Positions 1 through 12,728 of a DNA stretch of 64,000 nucleotides are shown here, in pieces. The translations under genes were made by a program, and so were the position numbers. Each line of letters starts with the position of its first letter. Within the stretch, counting starts at the first letter, position 1. Source of the DNA: Verticillium longisporum (lineage: Eukaryota; Ascomycota; Sordariomycetes; Glomerellales; Plectosphaerellaceae); assembly GCA_019188255.1 (NCBI GenBank), contig JAETXT010000013.1:1860001-1924000 (forward strand), read 5' to 3'. A model generated the notes under the pieces. It was not told where the DNA came from and ran no database searches. It was given only the letters and a program-made list of their open reading frames with translations.

Positions 1-3000
1 TTAATTATCTAGAATTTATAAATACTAGATATACTCTAAACTAGATTATAGATCGATAAAGTATTCTCCTAAGGAGTAATAATACTCGAAAGAGTAATAG
101 AAACGTATATAGGAAGTATATAGGGATTAATAGAAGGAATATTATTAGTTTTTAATAATAATAGAACCTATTAAGAGCTTAGAATTAGATAATCCTATTT
201 CTAATAAGCTAAGAGTAGACAATATTTATAGGTCTAATCCTAAGAGCGAACTAATAAATACCTATATTATATACTTCCTAGTAAATAAATCGTTCTAATA
301 TAGAATTAAGGGGAATAGCCCGAAAGCTAAAATAATAGCTCTAATAGAATAGCTCTTTACCTAGTATTAGATTAATAGTACTTCTACTTAATATAATATT
401 ATCCCTAATATAAGTATAATATTAGTTTCTATAATAGGAGCTTTATAGATAAAGGCCCTAATAGCTCTAATACTAAGCCTAATAGTTAATAAATAGAGAA
501 TAGGGGCTAGAGTAAGATTTAGAATAGGAAACCCTATATCTATAATAGAGGAGATTATTATCCTAATACTAATTAGGAGAATTATATTCTATATCGTCCT
601 AATAGATACTATATTCCTACTTTATATTAAGGATATAGATAATCTTAGGATCTATTTAGATAATATATATAATAAGCTAATAAAGTATATTAAGGAGATC
701 TAGGAGTATACGCCTATCTTCTATAAATAGGGCTATCTATAGTTCTTCTTAGATATAAAGACTTATACTAGCTCTAGGATTATATATAATAGGGATAGAG
801 GGCGATAGAGTAGTATTTCTAATAGAAGTAAAGCTCTAATATATTTATAAGTAATTTAGTTACTTATCTATAGAGAAGCTATAGAACCTATTCTAGAGAG
901 TAGACTATAATATAAATCGGGATACTCTAGAATTAATAAACCGCTTCTATTATTATTATTAGATTAAAGGGAAATCCTTATAATATTTTAAATTTATTCT
1001 AAAATTAAATATTAACTTTAATTATAAGATTTTAATCGATATTATATATTTAGATAGAAAGCCTATTCTTTATATAATCGATATAAGTATAGGATTCTAA
1101 TCTATAACTTTTATTCTTAATTTTATAGCTTATATAATATAGGAAGCCCTTAAGAGGTACTAATTAGATATATATCTTAGGCCTCTAGATATTATAACTA
1201 TTAATACTAGAATGAACTTTACCTCTACGGAGTTCAGGGCAGAGGTACGCCTACTAGGCATAACCTACTATTAGATCCCTATAGAGGCCTATTAATTAAT
1301 TAATAAGGTTAAGAGCTATTATAAGCTAATATATAGAGTATATAAGATCTTAAAGGTAGAGTCTCGTAATATAAGCCTAGAATCGCTACTTTAAGGAGCT
1401 ATAAAGGTAATAAACGATATTACTAAGCTTAATAGATTAATGCCTATACTACTTATATTTAGGGCGATACCTAGGAGTACTACTAACTTAGTATCTACTA
1501 TAACCTAGGCATAGCGTACTAAAATAGTTAATAAGGCGATAGCGGAGCTTTAGCGAATAGTTATTAAATAGAAGGTTAATAATGCTCTTAATATCTAGAA
1601 TAGACTAGATACTAAATAGTTACTATTAAGATCGCTAGAGCTAGGAAGCAACGTTCTTATATTCCGAGAGCGGGAGAAATAAACTAATCCCTATAAAGTT
1701 ATATTAATTTCTAATATAATAATTATAATAGAAATAATTAATAGTTTAATAGAGTTTAGAGGAATATATATTAAGCTATATAATAGATCGCTAGATTAGG
1801 AGATTAGGGAGATAATAATAGTCCGAACTCTAGAGACCCTAGAACTATTTAAATACCTAGAGCTAATTCTATTATAATAATATAGAAGACCTAAGAAGTT
1901 AATAAATGCTATAAATCTATTATAAATAGCTTTTACGGATTATAAGAATAGTATAACTAGGACTTTATAGATTAAATGCTAATTTATTATTAAAAGGGAA
2001 TAATAGAATTATAATCTAGCTATTAAATTATATAATAAAGGTAGAATAACGACCTCTAGGAAGCTATTTAAATAGTCCGACTAGGAGGAAATCGACTTAT
2101 TCCTAGTAGCTAGAATAATCGTACTAATTAGAAGATCTATATTTCCTAGTACTAAGATCTTTAGATACTAGCTTATAAGAGAAGTAAAAGGCCTCCCTTA
2201 AGCCCTATATAAGAAGTTAAGATTAATAATTTAAGGATATAGTAATTAGGAGAAGATAATTCTATTAATATAATCGCCTATAATTATATACTATAGCTAA
2301 TAACTAATCCTAGCAATTACCCTAATACTATAGTAATATAGCTATTAATTAATGCTCTATAATATTAATTAAGCCTATACTTAGAGTACTATAGATCTAT
2401 TATATAACGTTCTCCTATATATTCCTAAGGAGCTATAATATAGATACCTTAATAGAATCGTCTTCTATATTATAAAGCTACTCTATATTATAAAGCTACT
2501 CTATAGTATTATAGAGTTAGGTCTCTATTAGTTTATAACCTATTAGCGCTATTATAGAGAGCGCCTAAATACTATTCTAATAGGCTATAATCTATATTTA
2601 CTCCTAATTAGAGCTAGAGAGAGCTTTAAGCTAATTAGGATATAGACTAATAATACCCTTAACCTTAGAGAGCCCGTATTTATATAAAAGGAATAAATAG
2701 AGCTCGAAAGTACTAGCTTCTAAGTAAAGCCTACTTCTATCCTTAATATAGGATTTAATAGTATCTTTAATAGCTATATTATTAAAATTAGAATTAAAGA
2801 TCTTATAATTTAATAGAAAGGCTAAGGTAATCGCCTAGAGCTAGTAACCTTAGGGATAGCGAGCTTAGAATAGGAATATATTACTTAGAGAGCTTATAAT
2901 GCCTATATTATTTTAATCTATTAACTAAAGGCAGCCTTCGATTTCTCTATTATAGCTTAAGCTAAGAACCTATAAGAGGACGACTTTAAATAGCTTAATA

Positions 3001-3611
3001 AATATATATAATAGTAGATTACTAATATAGGCTATAGCCTGAATTATATATACCTAGATCTCTTAATAGCCTAGCTTTATATATTTATTAATAGCTCCTT
3101 TATTAATAATAAGGACTTAAGTTTATAGATCGGATTTATTATCCTCCTTAATAATAAACGTTCCTATAATTAGGAGAATACCTTTATAATATATAGTAAT
3201 ATCCTCTATTAATAATCTATTAAATATAAACGAATTATATATTTAGTTCTAGCTAGCGAAATCTATAATATAATTAATAGCTTCGATATAGCTTATATCC
3301 TTAAATAGATACTCTAAGAGATCTATAAACGCTTAGAACTACTACTCCTATAGATAGTTATCTATACTAATAGCTACTCGCTCTACTAATACCTTATTTA
3401 ATTAAGCGTAATAATAGAGAAATGCTTAATAATAGATCTTATAATATTATAGTAAAGCTATAAAGAATACGAAGTTAACGAAATTCATTAGATCGTTAGA
3501 GGCGATAACCCTATAGATTTAATAACTAAGGGAGCGCTAAACTAAGTACTAGAAGCGCTAATAAGCTCTAACGAAGTTATAATTAAGATTAAAGGATAGG
3601 TTAAACGTTAA
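1..3611 (+). mobile_element. Ty1/Copia retrotransposon relic (C1), 5' truncated by window
   Basis: Reading the plus strand through RIP-derived stops shows Ty1/Copia domain order, integrase before reverse transcriptase and RNase H last. Integrase-like sequence runs about 1000-1620 and includes a readable NFTSTEFRAE stretch near 1210-1240. Reverse transcriptase lies about 2080-2760, with a degraded match to the fungal Copia motif VVKPLYGIPEAG near 2470-2510. RNase H lies about 2920-3540 and ends in a GWVKR-type C terminus, with the stop at 3609-3611. Gag and the 5' LTR would lie left of the window. The copy is dead: dozens of TAA/TAG codons interrupt it. No convincing 3' LTR was found downstream. 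Confidence 0.75.
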
Positions 3612-3734
3612 AAAAAGAATAATTAAGGGGTAAAAATAATTAATATTAATAAAAATATAATAAAGCTTAAAAATAAGTACCTTAGAAGTAAAAACGATAA
3701 CCCTATAATTAGTAAAATAGTAAAGTAATTAATC

Positions 3735-4423
3735 TATAAAGCGGATTAAGCTTCGGAATCCGAAGAATCTAAATTTAACTACTCTAGCGAGTCCTACTAG
3801 AGGTAATTAAAGAGCTATAGAGCTATAGCCCGCCTAGCCGCTTTACGCTTAGTATTATTAAGATTATCGAGGTCTTTATTAAAGTTATTACCCCCCTTAG
3901 CCTCCTCCTCTTTAATAATCGATAATATACCTTTAATAATAATATACTATTTCTCTATATCCTATATCCCTTATTAGCGGATCGTATAATTAGATAATTA
4001 AGGAAATAATAGAGAAGAGAGCTTACTAGCTTATTATTCTTATCCTAGGTAGCTAAAAACTTTATAATAAGCTTAAACGCCCCAACTAGACTATAGATAA
4101 TAATTATTAAAGCTATAGATATTAGAAAATAGAGATTCTAGAAGCTTATATTAATTTATAAGAGTGCCTGGAGGTATATTTATAGTAATAGGAGCCCTTA
4201 AGCTCTAAATCGTAGTATATGCTATTAGTACTAACTTTAATTTACTTATTAGCGAGATAAGACTTAAAATACCTAAAATAGGGGACCTTATAGATATTTC
4301 CGCGGATATGCTCTATACCCCGAATTAGCAGCTCCTACGATTAATGCCGACCAGGTTCTTACGCTTCGCTACTCGCTTAGCGGGAGGGGCAATAGGCGTA
4401 GGGGCTTTGCGCTTAGGAGGCAT
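3735..4423 (-). pseudogene. Antisense ORF relic convergent with Copia pol
   Basis: From an ATG at 4423-4421 the minus strand stays in one frame for about 230 codons. It is interrupted only by TAA and TAG, as expected from RIP of CAA/CAG/TGG. The start is lysine/proline/arginine-rich (MPPKRKAP, then AKRVAKRK), like a nuclear localisation signal. A later part is acidic and coiled-coil-like (KEEEAKGG, then LDSSDSEA near the end). It faces the Copia pol and stops about 120 bp beyond it. I do not recognise the protein. It may be an extra ORF of the Copia element or a separate captured gene. The first 100-150 bp are unusually GC-rich and keep CpA and TpG. Confidence 0.45.
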
Positions 4424-5081
4424 TATCGAAGGCGAAAGAGAGAAAAAGAGAGAGAGAAGGAGAATAGTAAAAAGGGGGATTTATTAATTATCGAAGCTCT
4501 AAAATAGTAGATTAGGCTAGCTAACCTATAAATAAAGTATATAATATAGGGAAGAGGGAAGGTAAAAGGAATAAAGTTACTATAAACTATTAATTAGATA
4601 TATAGATCCCTAGAGTATAGTATTTATTAAACTAGCTTAATAGGATCTATTAATCCTATTTAAGTAATTTAATTATATTATTCCTATTAAAAGGCTAATA
4701 ATAATTATTCCTCTACCTTTAATTAACGAATTAGCGATTTAGATACTTTAGGAGCCTATATCTAGCTATTATAAGAGCGCTATTTAGTTAGCTATTCATT
4801 TCCTTTATTAAAGGGTTTAAAAGCTTATTCCTATTATTTAATTATAACTTAATTCGTTTCCTTAGAGAGCTATTTAGTAGCTAGTTTAACTGATCCGTAG
4901 TGCTAGGGACTAGGGATTTAGCGCCTACGGGAATAGTAATATTAAGCTGCGTTTTTCCTTATTCTATTTATTATTCTCCTATTATTACTTATTTATTTAT
5001 TCATTTATTCATTTTATAGATTAGGATAGTAGATCCAATATACTAGAGACTAGAGGATTATAAGTATATTAGAATAGCTAT

Positions 5082-5181
5082 TAACCTAGGTAATAGAGCC
5101 CGATATTAGTCCCTTAGGCAATCCTATCTATAAAGAAAAGATAGCTAGTATTAAACTAATATTAGGGGATTACCTAGGTTA
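5082..5181. repeat. Inverted repeat, 13-bp perfect arms
   Basis: TAACCTAGGTAAT at 5082-5094 is the exact reverse complement of ATTACCTAGGTTA at 5169-5181. A weaker second block inside the arms (ATATTAGT-like) extends the pairing. Inverted symmetry surviving RIP suggests a fold-back or MITE-like element, but no target duplication was identified. Confidence 0.5.
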
Positions 5182-5273
5182 GTAATTACTATATAGGATT
5201 CACCGATATAGTAATTACCGGGGCTAGGATTTATAGCTCTTAGGAGCACGTAATTCATAGGTTATATAATCGG

Positions 5274-5299
5274 TAAATTAGATAGGTATATCTAATTTA
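5274..5299. repeat. 11-bp palindromic hairpin
   Basis: TAAATTAGATA at 5274-5284 and TATCTAATTTA at 5289-5299 are perfect reverse complements separated by GGTA. It lies about 90 bp from the 5082-5181 inverted repeat. Confidence 0.55.
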
Positions 5300-7551
5300 C
5301 GTAGGTAGCGGTAATTTAGAGAGATAGAATTAATAATCATTATAAGTCTTATATTACCTACCCTACCTATTTAGAGCTCTTAAGTATAGCTAAAGTAATG
5401 AATTAGGGTTTATATAAATAGTAAAGCCCTCTTAATATATTTATTAAATATTTATTAAATTATTAAATAATTTTTATATTATTTATTTAAATAATATATT
5501 AATTTATTTATAAATAAAAGAAGAATATATAGTTTATTTTTAATAAATCTTTAAAAGATTTTAGGACTTCGAGCTTTTTATTAAATAATCGAAATATCTA
5601 TTTTATTAAAATAAAATAGAATTCCTAGGATTTATTATTTTAAAAGAAAATATAATTATAGATCTAAACTATATCTAAGCTATAATTAAATAATAACCCT
5701 TAGAATCCTTTAAAAATATATAAATATTCTTAAACTTTATAAACTTCTATAAATAGTTTATAAAGGGCTATTTAAAAATAATAGCCTTTTTATCTATTCT
5801 ATTAAAAGGAAGTATTATAGAGGTTAAAAATGGGCTATTTAAATAGCTATTTAAGGCTTAGAAGGTATTTAAATAATTAAAAATTATCTTTATTATTATT
5901 ATAATTTTAAAATATTAGGACTATATATTAGAAAGCTAAATCGAGATTAATATATTTAATAATACTATTTCGGGGATCTTTAATTAAAGGTATAAAAATA
6001 AATAAAAGCTTATTATTTATTATATATAGAAATTATTATTAATTAAATAATAATAGAGTATTAAATAATAAGAACTATTTATAATTATAGAGAGCTTTAA
6101 ATATTAATACTATTATTTAGAAAGCATAGGATAAGTTTTTATTATATTAATCGATTATTAAGCTCTTAAGAGTATTATATAAATATTAATAAAAGATCTT
6201 TAAAGAAGGCTTATATAATAAATATATAGATTATTATCTTTTAATTTTAAAATCTAATATTAACTTAAAGTTATAAACGTAGCTAATAGCCTCTTAAAGT
6301 AATTAGATTATATAAAGGAATAAATATTAATCAATAATATACTTCTTATTTTATTTAAAAAGCTATAATTAATAGAAGACTTAGCTATAAATATTTAATA
6401 AACTATTATTAAGATTAAACTAAAGGATATTATAAATAGAGCCTATATCTAAGCTACAAAAGTAACTTTATAAAGATAGAAGCTTATCCCTATATTAGAA
6501 TAATATTATAATTTTAAGGAAAAAGGGATTTTATTTTTTAAAATAAAAAGTAAAATATATTTATATTATTATTAAGAAAAAAGTAAAAAAAGAAGCTATT
6601 TCTTAACTTTAAAATTAAAAAGCTAAAATTAAGAAATTAATAATAATTTATTAAGAAATTACTTAAATAGAATCTAAGGATTTAAGAGAATCGAAAATTA
6701 TTATTCTAAATTAATATATTCTATATTATATTATAAAAGAGCTTATAAAGAATAAAATAATATTAAAGTTTATTTCTATTTTAGAATTTAAGAACTTAAT
6801 TAGAGGTTTATAGGTTATTAATCTAGAATACCTTTTCTAAAAAGAGAATATAAATTAATAAATTAAAAGAAGAATAAAGTATATTTTAGATAAATAAAGT
6901 ACTCTTTTCTTTAAAAGATAATTTATTATCCTTCTATAAAGGATTCTTTATAAAGAGCTATTAAAATAATATTATAATAATTTATAAATAGGATATATAA
7001 AAGTAAATAAGATTCTCGAACTATTAAAGAGAAAGTTCTATTAAGAGAATATATTAATAAATATATATTAATATATTATTAAATATTTAATATATTAAAG
7101 GATATAAACACTTTAATATAAACTATATAAGAAGCTATAATTATTATTATTCCTATTATATCCTTTCTAAGAGATCTCCTTAGATTTTATTATAGATCTA
7201 GTATTAATAATAAAGAATAATAATCTAGAATATAATTCTATTTTTATTATTATAGATCGTTTTATAAAAGTTATTTAGTTTTTAATAATTTATAAAATAT
7301 TTATAATTATAAGCTTAAATATTATTCTTTATAAAGAAATAGAATATCGGTTTAGGAGTCTAGAGTATATTATAAATAATAGGGATAAGCTCCTTATTAA
7401 TTAATTCTAGGAGGAATTCTATTAAGAAAGAGTAATTAAATACTATTTATCTATAGCTTATTAACTTTAAGTAGATAGATATATAGAGAGAACCTATTAA
7501 ATATTAGAAAAATACTTTTACTATATTAATAATTAAATATTAAAGGAATAG

Positions 7552-7752
7552 TTGTATTATTTAAAAGATATAGAATTCTTTTATAATAATAATATATATA
7601 ATATTATTAATATTTTACTATTTAAGGCCCTATATAAGTACTACTTAAGGATAATTAATTATATAGCCTTAAAAGAGGATATTAAGATTAAGGGTATAAA
7701 GGAAAGAATTAAAAGGATTATAGTTATTAATAAATTAATTAGCGAAAGTTAA
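7552..7752 (+). pseudogene. Gypsy G1-a integrase C-terminal remnant
   Basis: A 66-codon stretch that happens to lack stops within the RIPped integrase. IEFFYNNN, then LLFKALYKYYLRI, then IKERIKRI match in order the end of the integrase core and the linker of fungal Ty3/Gypsy elements. It is not an independent gene: coding relic continues in the same frame on both sides and the same region recurs at about 17210-17430 in G1-d. Confidence 0.7.
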
Positions 7753-8399
7753 TAATATATAATATATACTTAAGCTTTCTATTATAATAAGAGGTATATA
7801 TTTAAGGTCTTTAAGGTCGGAGACGTTATAGGCTTCTCTATTAAGAACTTCTATTTAAAGTCGAATCGGAAGCTAGCGCTTAAATATATCTAAATAAAGA
7901 TTATAGAGAAAGTAAACGAATAGGCCTATTATATATTATTCCCTAAAATATATACTAGAATATATAATATCCTCTTAATATCCTCTTTAGAACTTTAATA
8001 TAATCGCTAAATAAATATTAAATAATCGGACTATTTCTTTATATTAGAAAAAGAATAAGAAAAATAGGAATTCGAGGATATTATAGCCTATAAAGAGGAT
8101 TAAAGATAAAATTTCTATTTAATAAAATAAATAAAATAATTAATTAAATATAATACCTAGGAGCTAGAAAGCTATTTAGAAAATATAGCTTAAACTTTAA
8201 AAAGGTATAAGAAATATAAGAAATATAAATATAAATAATAGGATAAATAGTTAAATATTATAAGAAAATAAATAATAGAGCTATATAAGAAAATAAATAA
8301 TAATATTAATATTAAGCCTATAATAATAATATTAATTCGCTAATTAACTATTATAATAATACTTAATAATAATCTATTATTAAGATCAATACTATTTAA

Positions 8400-10600
8400 G
8401 GAAACCTATTATATTATTCCTAACCTTTATTTAATATAATAAATAAAAGCTTATTAATAAGTTTATCCTCTTCTTTATTATTATTATTAATAAAGCTATT
8501 AAGTACTTTACTTTAAGGCGATATTATTAACCGATTACTTAGAATATAGCTACTATATATAGATCGATTAGCTAATCTAGTACTATAAAGAACCTTCTAA
8601 AATATCTAATATACTTTCTTTATTAAAGGGGGGCTAGGGGTAGTTAAGGCTATAGGATACTTTAATAAAGCTATTATAGGAATATAGGTTGCTTTAGCTA
8701 TAGAACGTATCTTAGATAGTCTATTAAATTAAGTAATTAAACTAGAAGCCTTCGCTAAAGGAATAAAAAGTAATAAAATATTATAAAGAAAATTATTAAT
8801 AGGAATATAGTAATTAATAATTATTATAAAAGCTATAGCTTTACTTTTACTCTTATCCTTATTATAGGAAAATAGGAGATTACTATTTAGAAGATAAATA
8901 AGGATATTATTAATACTATCTTTAATATATTTAAAAGGATCAAGGTTATTTATTAAAAGAATAGAGGAAATACTATAAGAAATTAGATATTTAGAAAACG
9001 ATAATATTAATATATTAAGTTTATTAATATCCTTATTATTATTATCGACCTCTAAGACTTTTAATATCTTAGGGGCTATATTTATAATATAAAGCGCTTC
9101 CTAAGCTTTAATAAACTTAGCTTTAACAATAATAAACTATTTCTCTTTAATAGCTTTTATTAATACTTTAATAATAATAATAGCTTTCTTCTTAATAGCT
9201 ATTTTAGCTTTCTTCTTCTTAATATTAGCTTTCTTCTTAATAGCGATATCCTCTATAATAATAGTAAAATACTAAGAGGTATAAGATAAGGGATAATTAA
9301 TAGGGCTATAATTAGGGTAATATATTCCTAAAAGGCGAGGATATATTAGAATATTACTATTTAGAGCCTCCTTTAAAAAGGGGGAAAGGTTTATATTAAA
9401 GGGGATCTTATCTATATTATATAAAGTCTTATCTTCTTTATTATCTTCTTCGCCCTTTAAAGGCCGATTATATAATTTAATCTCCTAATTATATATAATA
9501 AAGTCGAGAATATTAACTTCTTTATAATAAATAATATATATAAGCTAGTATATAATAATAGCCTCCTTTATAGTATTAATAGATAAAGGCTTTATTTATA
9601 AAGGTTAATTAATAAAGAATTATAGAAAGATTAATAAAAACTTATAGAATAATAAAGCTAGAGAGATAGAAAGGTATAGGTTAAAGAGGTCTTAATAAGG
9701 AGATACTACTCTTATTAATAAAGAAGAACCTAAAGACGCTATTATAATTTATAGTATTATAATATTAGCTATAATAAGAAAGGTTAATACTTAAATAGGA
9801 TATCCTCTTAAAGTATTTAATTAACTTTATTAATTAAATAAAATAATAAATATATTATTTTAGATTATAATTTATTAAATTAATTATATTATTCTTTATT
9901 ATATAAATTATTATATAATATTAAATATATTAAGCTAAACTATAGAGAAGCTTAAGAATCTTTTTATATTAATAAATATTAAAGGAAGATTTTAATAAAT
10001 TTATAGAGAAATAAGCTACTTTATTATATTTATAATAAATATATTTATTAGATAAATAACTAGCTATATACTTTATACTAGGCTAAAAGGCTAATTTACT
10101 AAAATAATATTTATAAAGAGAGTATTAGAGCTCTAAGATAGCTAAATAATTATCCGCTTCTTAATTAGAATTAGGATTAAATAGATAAATATTATTAAAA
10201 TAAAGAGTAATATTTAATATAATAGTAATAGGGATTTAAATATAAAAATATAAGAGGATTCTATAATATATAATTATAATAATAGAATTATTAAATCGTT
10301 ATATAATAAGCGAAAACCTAATAATATATAGCTATATAAAGAAGAAGAAAATTAAGCTTATATAGTAAAGGAAAGCCTAAAAATTAATAAGGAAATTTAT
10401 TTTATATTATTATTTATTCTTAATTATCGTAATTATTATTATTAATATAATACTATTTAGTAATATATTTAAATTAAAATATAACCCTATAAAGGAATTA
10501 GAATAAAGGAATACTATATATTTAAGGTCCTATAAAGAGCTATTATCGGGAGATATAATAATAAAGGCATTACGAGTTCTAGGGACTAGACCTCCTAGAA
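8400..10600 (-). pseudogene. Antisense ORF relic of Gypsy G1 (copy a)
   Basis: Homologous to 18060-20280 in G1-d and in the same position, between the chromodomain and the 3' LTR. On the minus strand it reads as lysine/alanine-rich protein near 9140-9250 (reverse complement of repeated CTTCTTAATAGC-like units). It is more degraded than the G1-d copy. Function unknown. Its presence in both copies that keep the G1 3' end shows it belongs to the element. Confidence 0.5.
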
Positions 10601-10609
10601 GGGGAGTAA

Positions 10610-10800
10610 TATAAGGAGTTAGATATTAGACGTCTAGTAGCGGGTTATCGCTAATAGATTAGCGATAAGATCTAGTTTATAAGTAAAGTCGAGGCTATAC
10701 TCGATAGCCTTAATAAGTTAAAGTTATAATACTAGTATACTAATTGAAATCTAAATTATCTACTTTCCCTAATTAAGGTACTTAACTTAATACCTTTATA
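10610..10800 (+). repeat. G1 LTR (3' LTR of G1-a)
   Basis: About 191 bp, starting TATAAGGAGTTAGA (former TGTAAGG) and ending TACCTTTATA. It contains the G1 LTR core, in which TCGCTAATAGATTAGCGA forms a short palindrome. Close copies lie at 11963, 12540, 20285, 23731 and 38617. Confidence 0.85.
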
Positions 10801-11962
10801 ATTATTTAAATAAATAATATAGAAATTATTTAATAATCTTATAAATATTAAATAAATATATATTTAAAAAATAATAAAAGTATTTATTAAATTAAATAGT
10901 ATTATAGTATATTTATAATATTTATATTTTATTTAGAAAGCTATTTTCTATTAATTACTTTTTTAATATAAATTTAATAATAAATATTCTAAATATCGAT
11001 TTTAAAAAAGTACTTTACTTTTATAAAATAATTTAAAAGTTTATCAATTAATAAAAAAGAATAATACTTCTTTACTATAATTATATTAAAGCTTTAATAA
11101 TCGATATATAGATATAAGCTCTTATTCTTCTTTAATATAAATAGGATTAAGGCTTTTATAAAGTTAATAGACTTTCTAATCTCTTCTATAGCTTCCTTTT
11201 CTATAATATAATAATAGAGCTCTTCTAATTACTTCTATTATAATAAATAAATAGGGCTATAAAAGGGTTTAATTTCTTCTTTTAAATCTATTAATTACTT
11301 TATATCTTTTAATATTAATAATTCCTTTACTAAGTCTTTAAAGAATATGTCTTTAAATTTAATAAGTTCTATAGGAAGTACTTTAGCTTATCCCTTATTT
11401 AGGGGTAAATTATTAAAAATAGGGATAATTATATTAAATATTATTATTATAGCCTAAGTAATATAAATAATATAGGCCTTAGCTTTATCCTTAATTAATA
11501 TCCTTATAAACTCTTCTAAGTCTATATTTAATATATAGCTCTAAGTAAAGGATCGGGTAGAAGTATCTATCTAAATGCCTTCCTTCTTTATATTATTATT
11601 AAGTAGGAATATATAGCTAGACCCTTTAGGCTATTCTATATATATAAATAGCTAGTATAATAATTAAAGGTAGTTCTATATATCTAGTAAATAGAAAGAG
11701 AATATAAATATCTTATAGTTAATTACTTTCTCGCTATTAAACGTTTATAATTTAAGGGCTTTTATATTTTCTATTTCTTATAACCTTAATAATTAAATAA
11801 GAATAGAATTAATAATATCTATTATAATATTAATATTTAAATTAATAAAGAATTTAATCTTTTTATATTATTATAGAGTAGTTATTAATATTTTAATAGT
11901 TTTCCTAATATTTATTTTAAATATAGTATTCTTTAGATTAGAGCTTATATTAAATTATTTTC
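10801..11962 (-). mobile_element. Gypsy G1-b, reverse fragment (RT to protease)
   Basis: Matches 21290-22450 of G1-e in the same orientation, so it is a minus-strand piece running from mid reverse transcriptase back to the protease region. It abuts the G1-a 3' LTR on the left and a forward G1 LTR on the right, and has no LTR of its own. Confidence 0.7.
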
Positions 11963-12539
11963 TATAAGGAGTTAGATATTAGACGTCTAGTAGTAGGTTA
12001 TCGCTAATAGATTAGCGATAAGATCTAGTTTATAAATAGAGTTAAGGCTATACTGGATAGCCTTAATAAATTAAAGTTATAATACTAATATACCGATTAA
12101 AACCTAAACTATCTACTTTCCCTAATTGAGGCCCTTAGCTTAATACCTTTATATTCTTTAATTTCTATAACCTATAATTAAATTAGGCTAAGTAATAGAT
12201 TAAACTAAGTATATTAGGACTTAGAAGCGAGCTATTTACTATAGCGGGTAATAGTTAGATAATAAGCTAATAAATATATTATCGGAATTATTAAGAGACG
12301 ATTATAATAGGAAGACCATCCCTAAACTAGAATCCCCTTTATAGAACTATTATTAAATAATCGAAGAATATTTAGAGTAAATTAAATTATAATTATAGGT
12401 TTTTTAAGCTTTAATTAAGGAGCTCTAGGAATAGAGGCTAGAGAATCAATTTCTAATCTAATACTTTACTAAATATACTTTTATTATAAAGAATTTTAAT
12501 AAGCCTCTTATTTATAATTATAAAATATTTAAAGAGGAT
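11963..12539 (+). mobile_element. Gypsy G1-c, 5' LTR plus gag start
   Basis: A 191-bp LTR (11963-12153) followed by about 385 bp of leader and gag start. It parallels base by base the first part of G1-d (12540-13110), with RIP-type differences. It ends exactly where the G1-d LTR begins, so either G1-d inserted into it or the 5' end was tandemly duplicated. Confidence 0.75.
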
Positions 12540-12728
12540 TATAAGGAGTTAGATATTAGATCTCTAATAGCGGATTATTATTATAGATTAATAATAAGAT
12601 TTAATTTATAAATAGAGTTAAGGCTATACTTAATAGCCTTAATAAATTAAAGTTAATATATTAATATATTAATTAAAATCCGAACTATTTACTTTCCCTA
12701 ATTAATGCCCTTAGCCTAACACCTTTAT
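12540..12728 (+). repeat. G1-d 5' LTR
   Basis: Begins TATAAGGAGTTAGA and ends TTTATA, homologous to the other five G1 LTRs. It is more heavily mutated than the partner at 20285, consistent with independent RIP of the two ends. Confidence 0.8.

Larger units (their letters stand above)
4424..5424. repeat. Unassigned RIPped sequence with fold-back repeats
   Basis: No coding relic was recognised. It holds a purine-rich GA tract (about 4431-4470), TTTA-rich low-complexity sequence (about 4960-5025) and inverted repeats at 5082-5181 and 5274-5299. It may contain the Copia 3' LTR or a miniature inverted-repeat element. At 5425 it changes abruptly into Gypsy family G1 reverse transcriptase. Confidence 0.4.
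5425..10800 (+). mobile_element. Gypsy G1-a, 5'-truncated chromovirus copy
   Basis: Starts abruptly in mid reverse transcriptase at sequence matching 15110 onward of the full copy G1-d. It then runs through RNase H, integrase, chromodomain relic (about 8070-8200), an antisense ORF relic (about 8400-10600) and a complete 3' LTR (10610-10800). Integrase is best preserved at 7552-7752, where IEFFYNNN and FKALYKYY correspond to the usual EFAYNNS and FxALYGYxPRI of fungal Gypsy integrases. All frames are broken by RIP stops. Gag, protease and most of the reverse transcriptase are missing, and the left junction is with unassigned sequence, so this is a truncated or rearranged copy. Confidence 0.8.

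Noticed and set aside
7552..7752. 66-codon ORF as a stand-alone gene
   Set aside because: It is an in-frame piece of the RIPped G1-a integrase, with homologous relics at 17210-17430.
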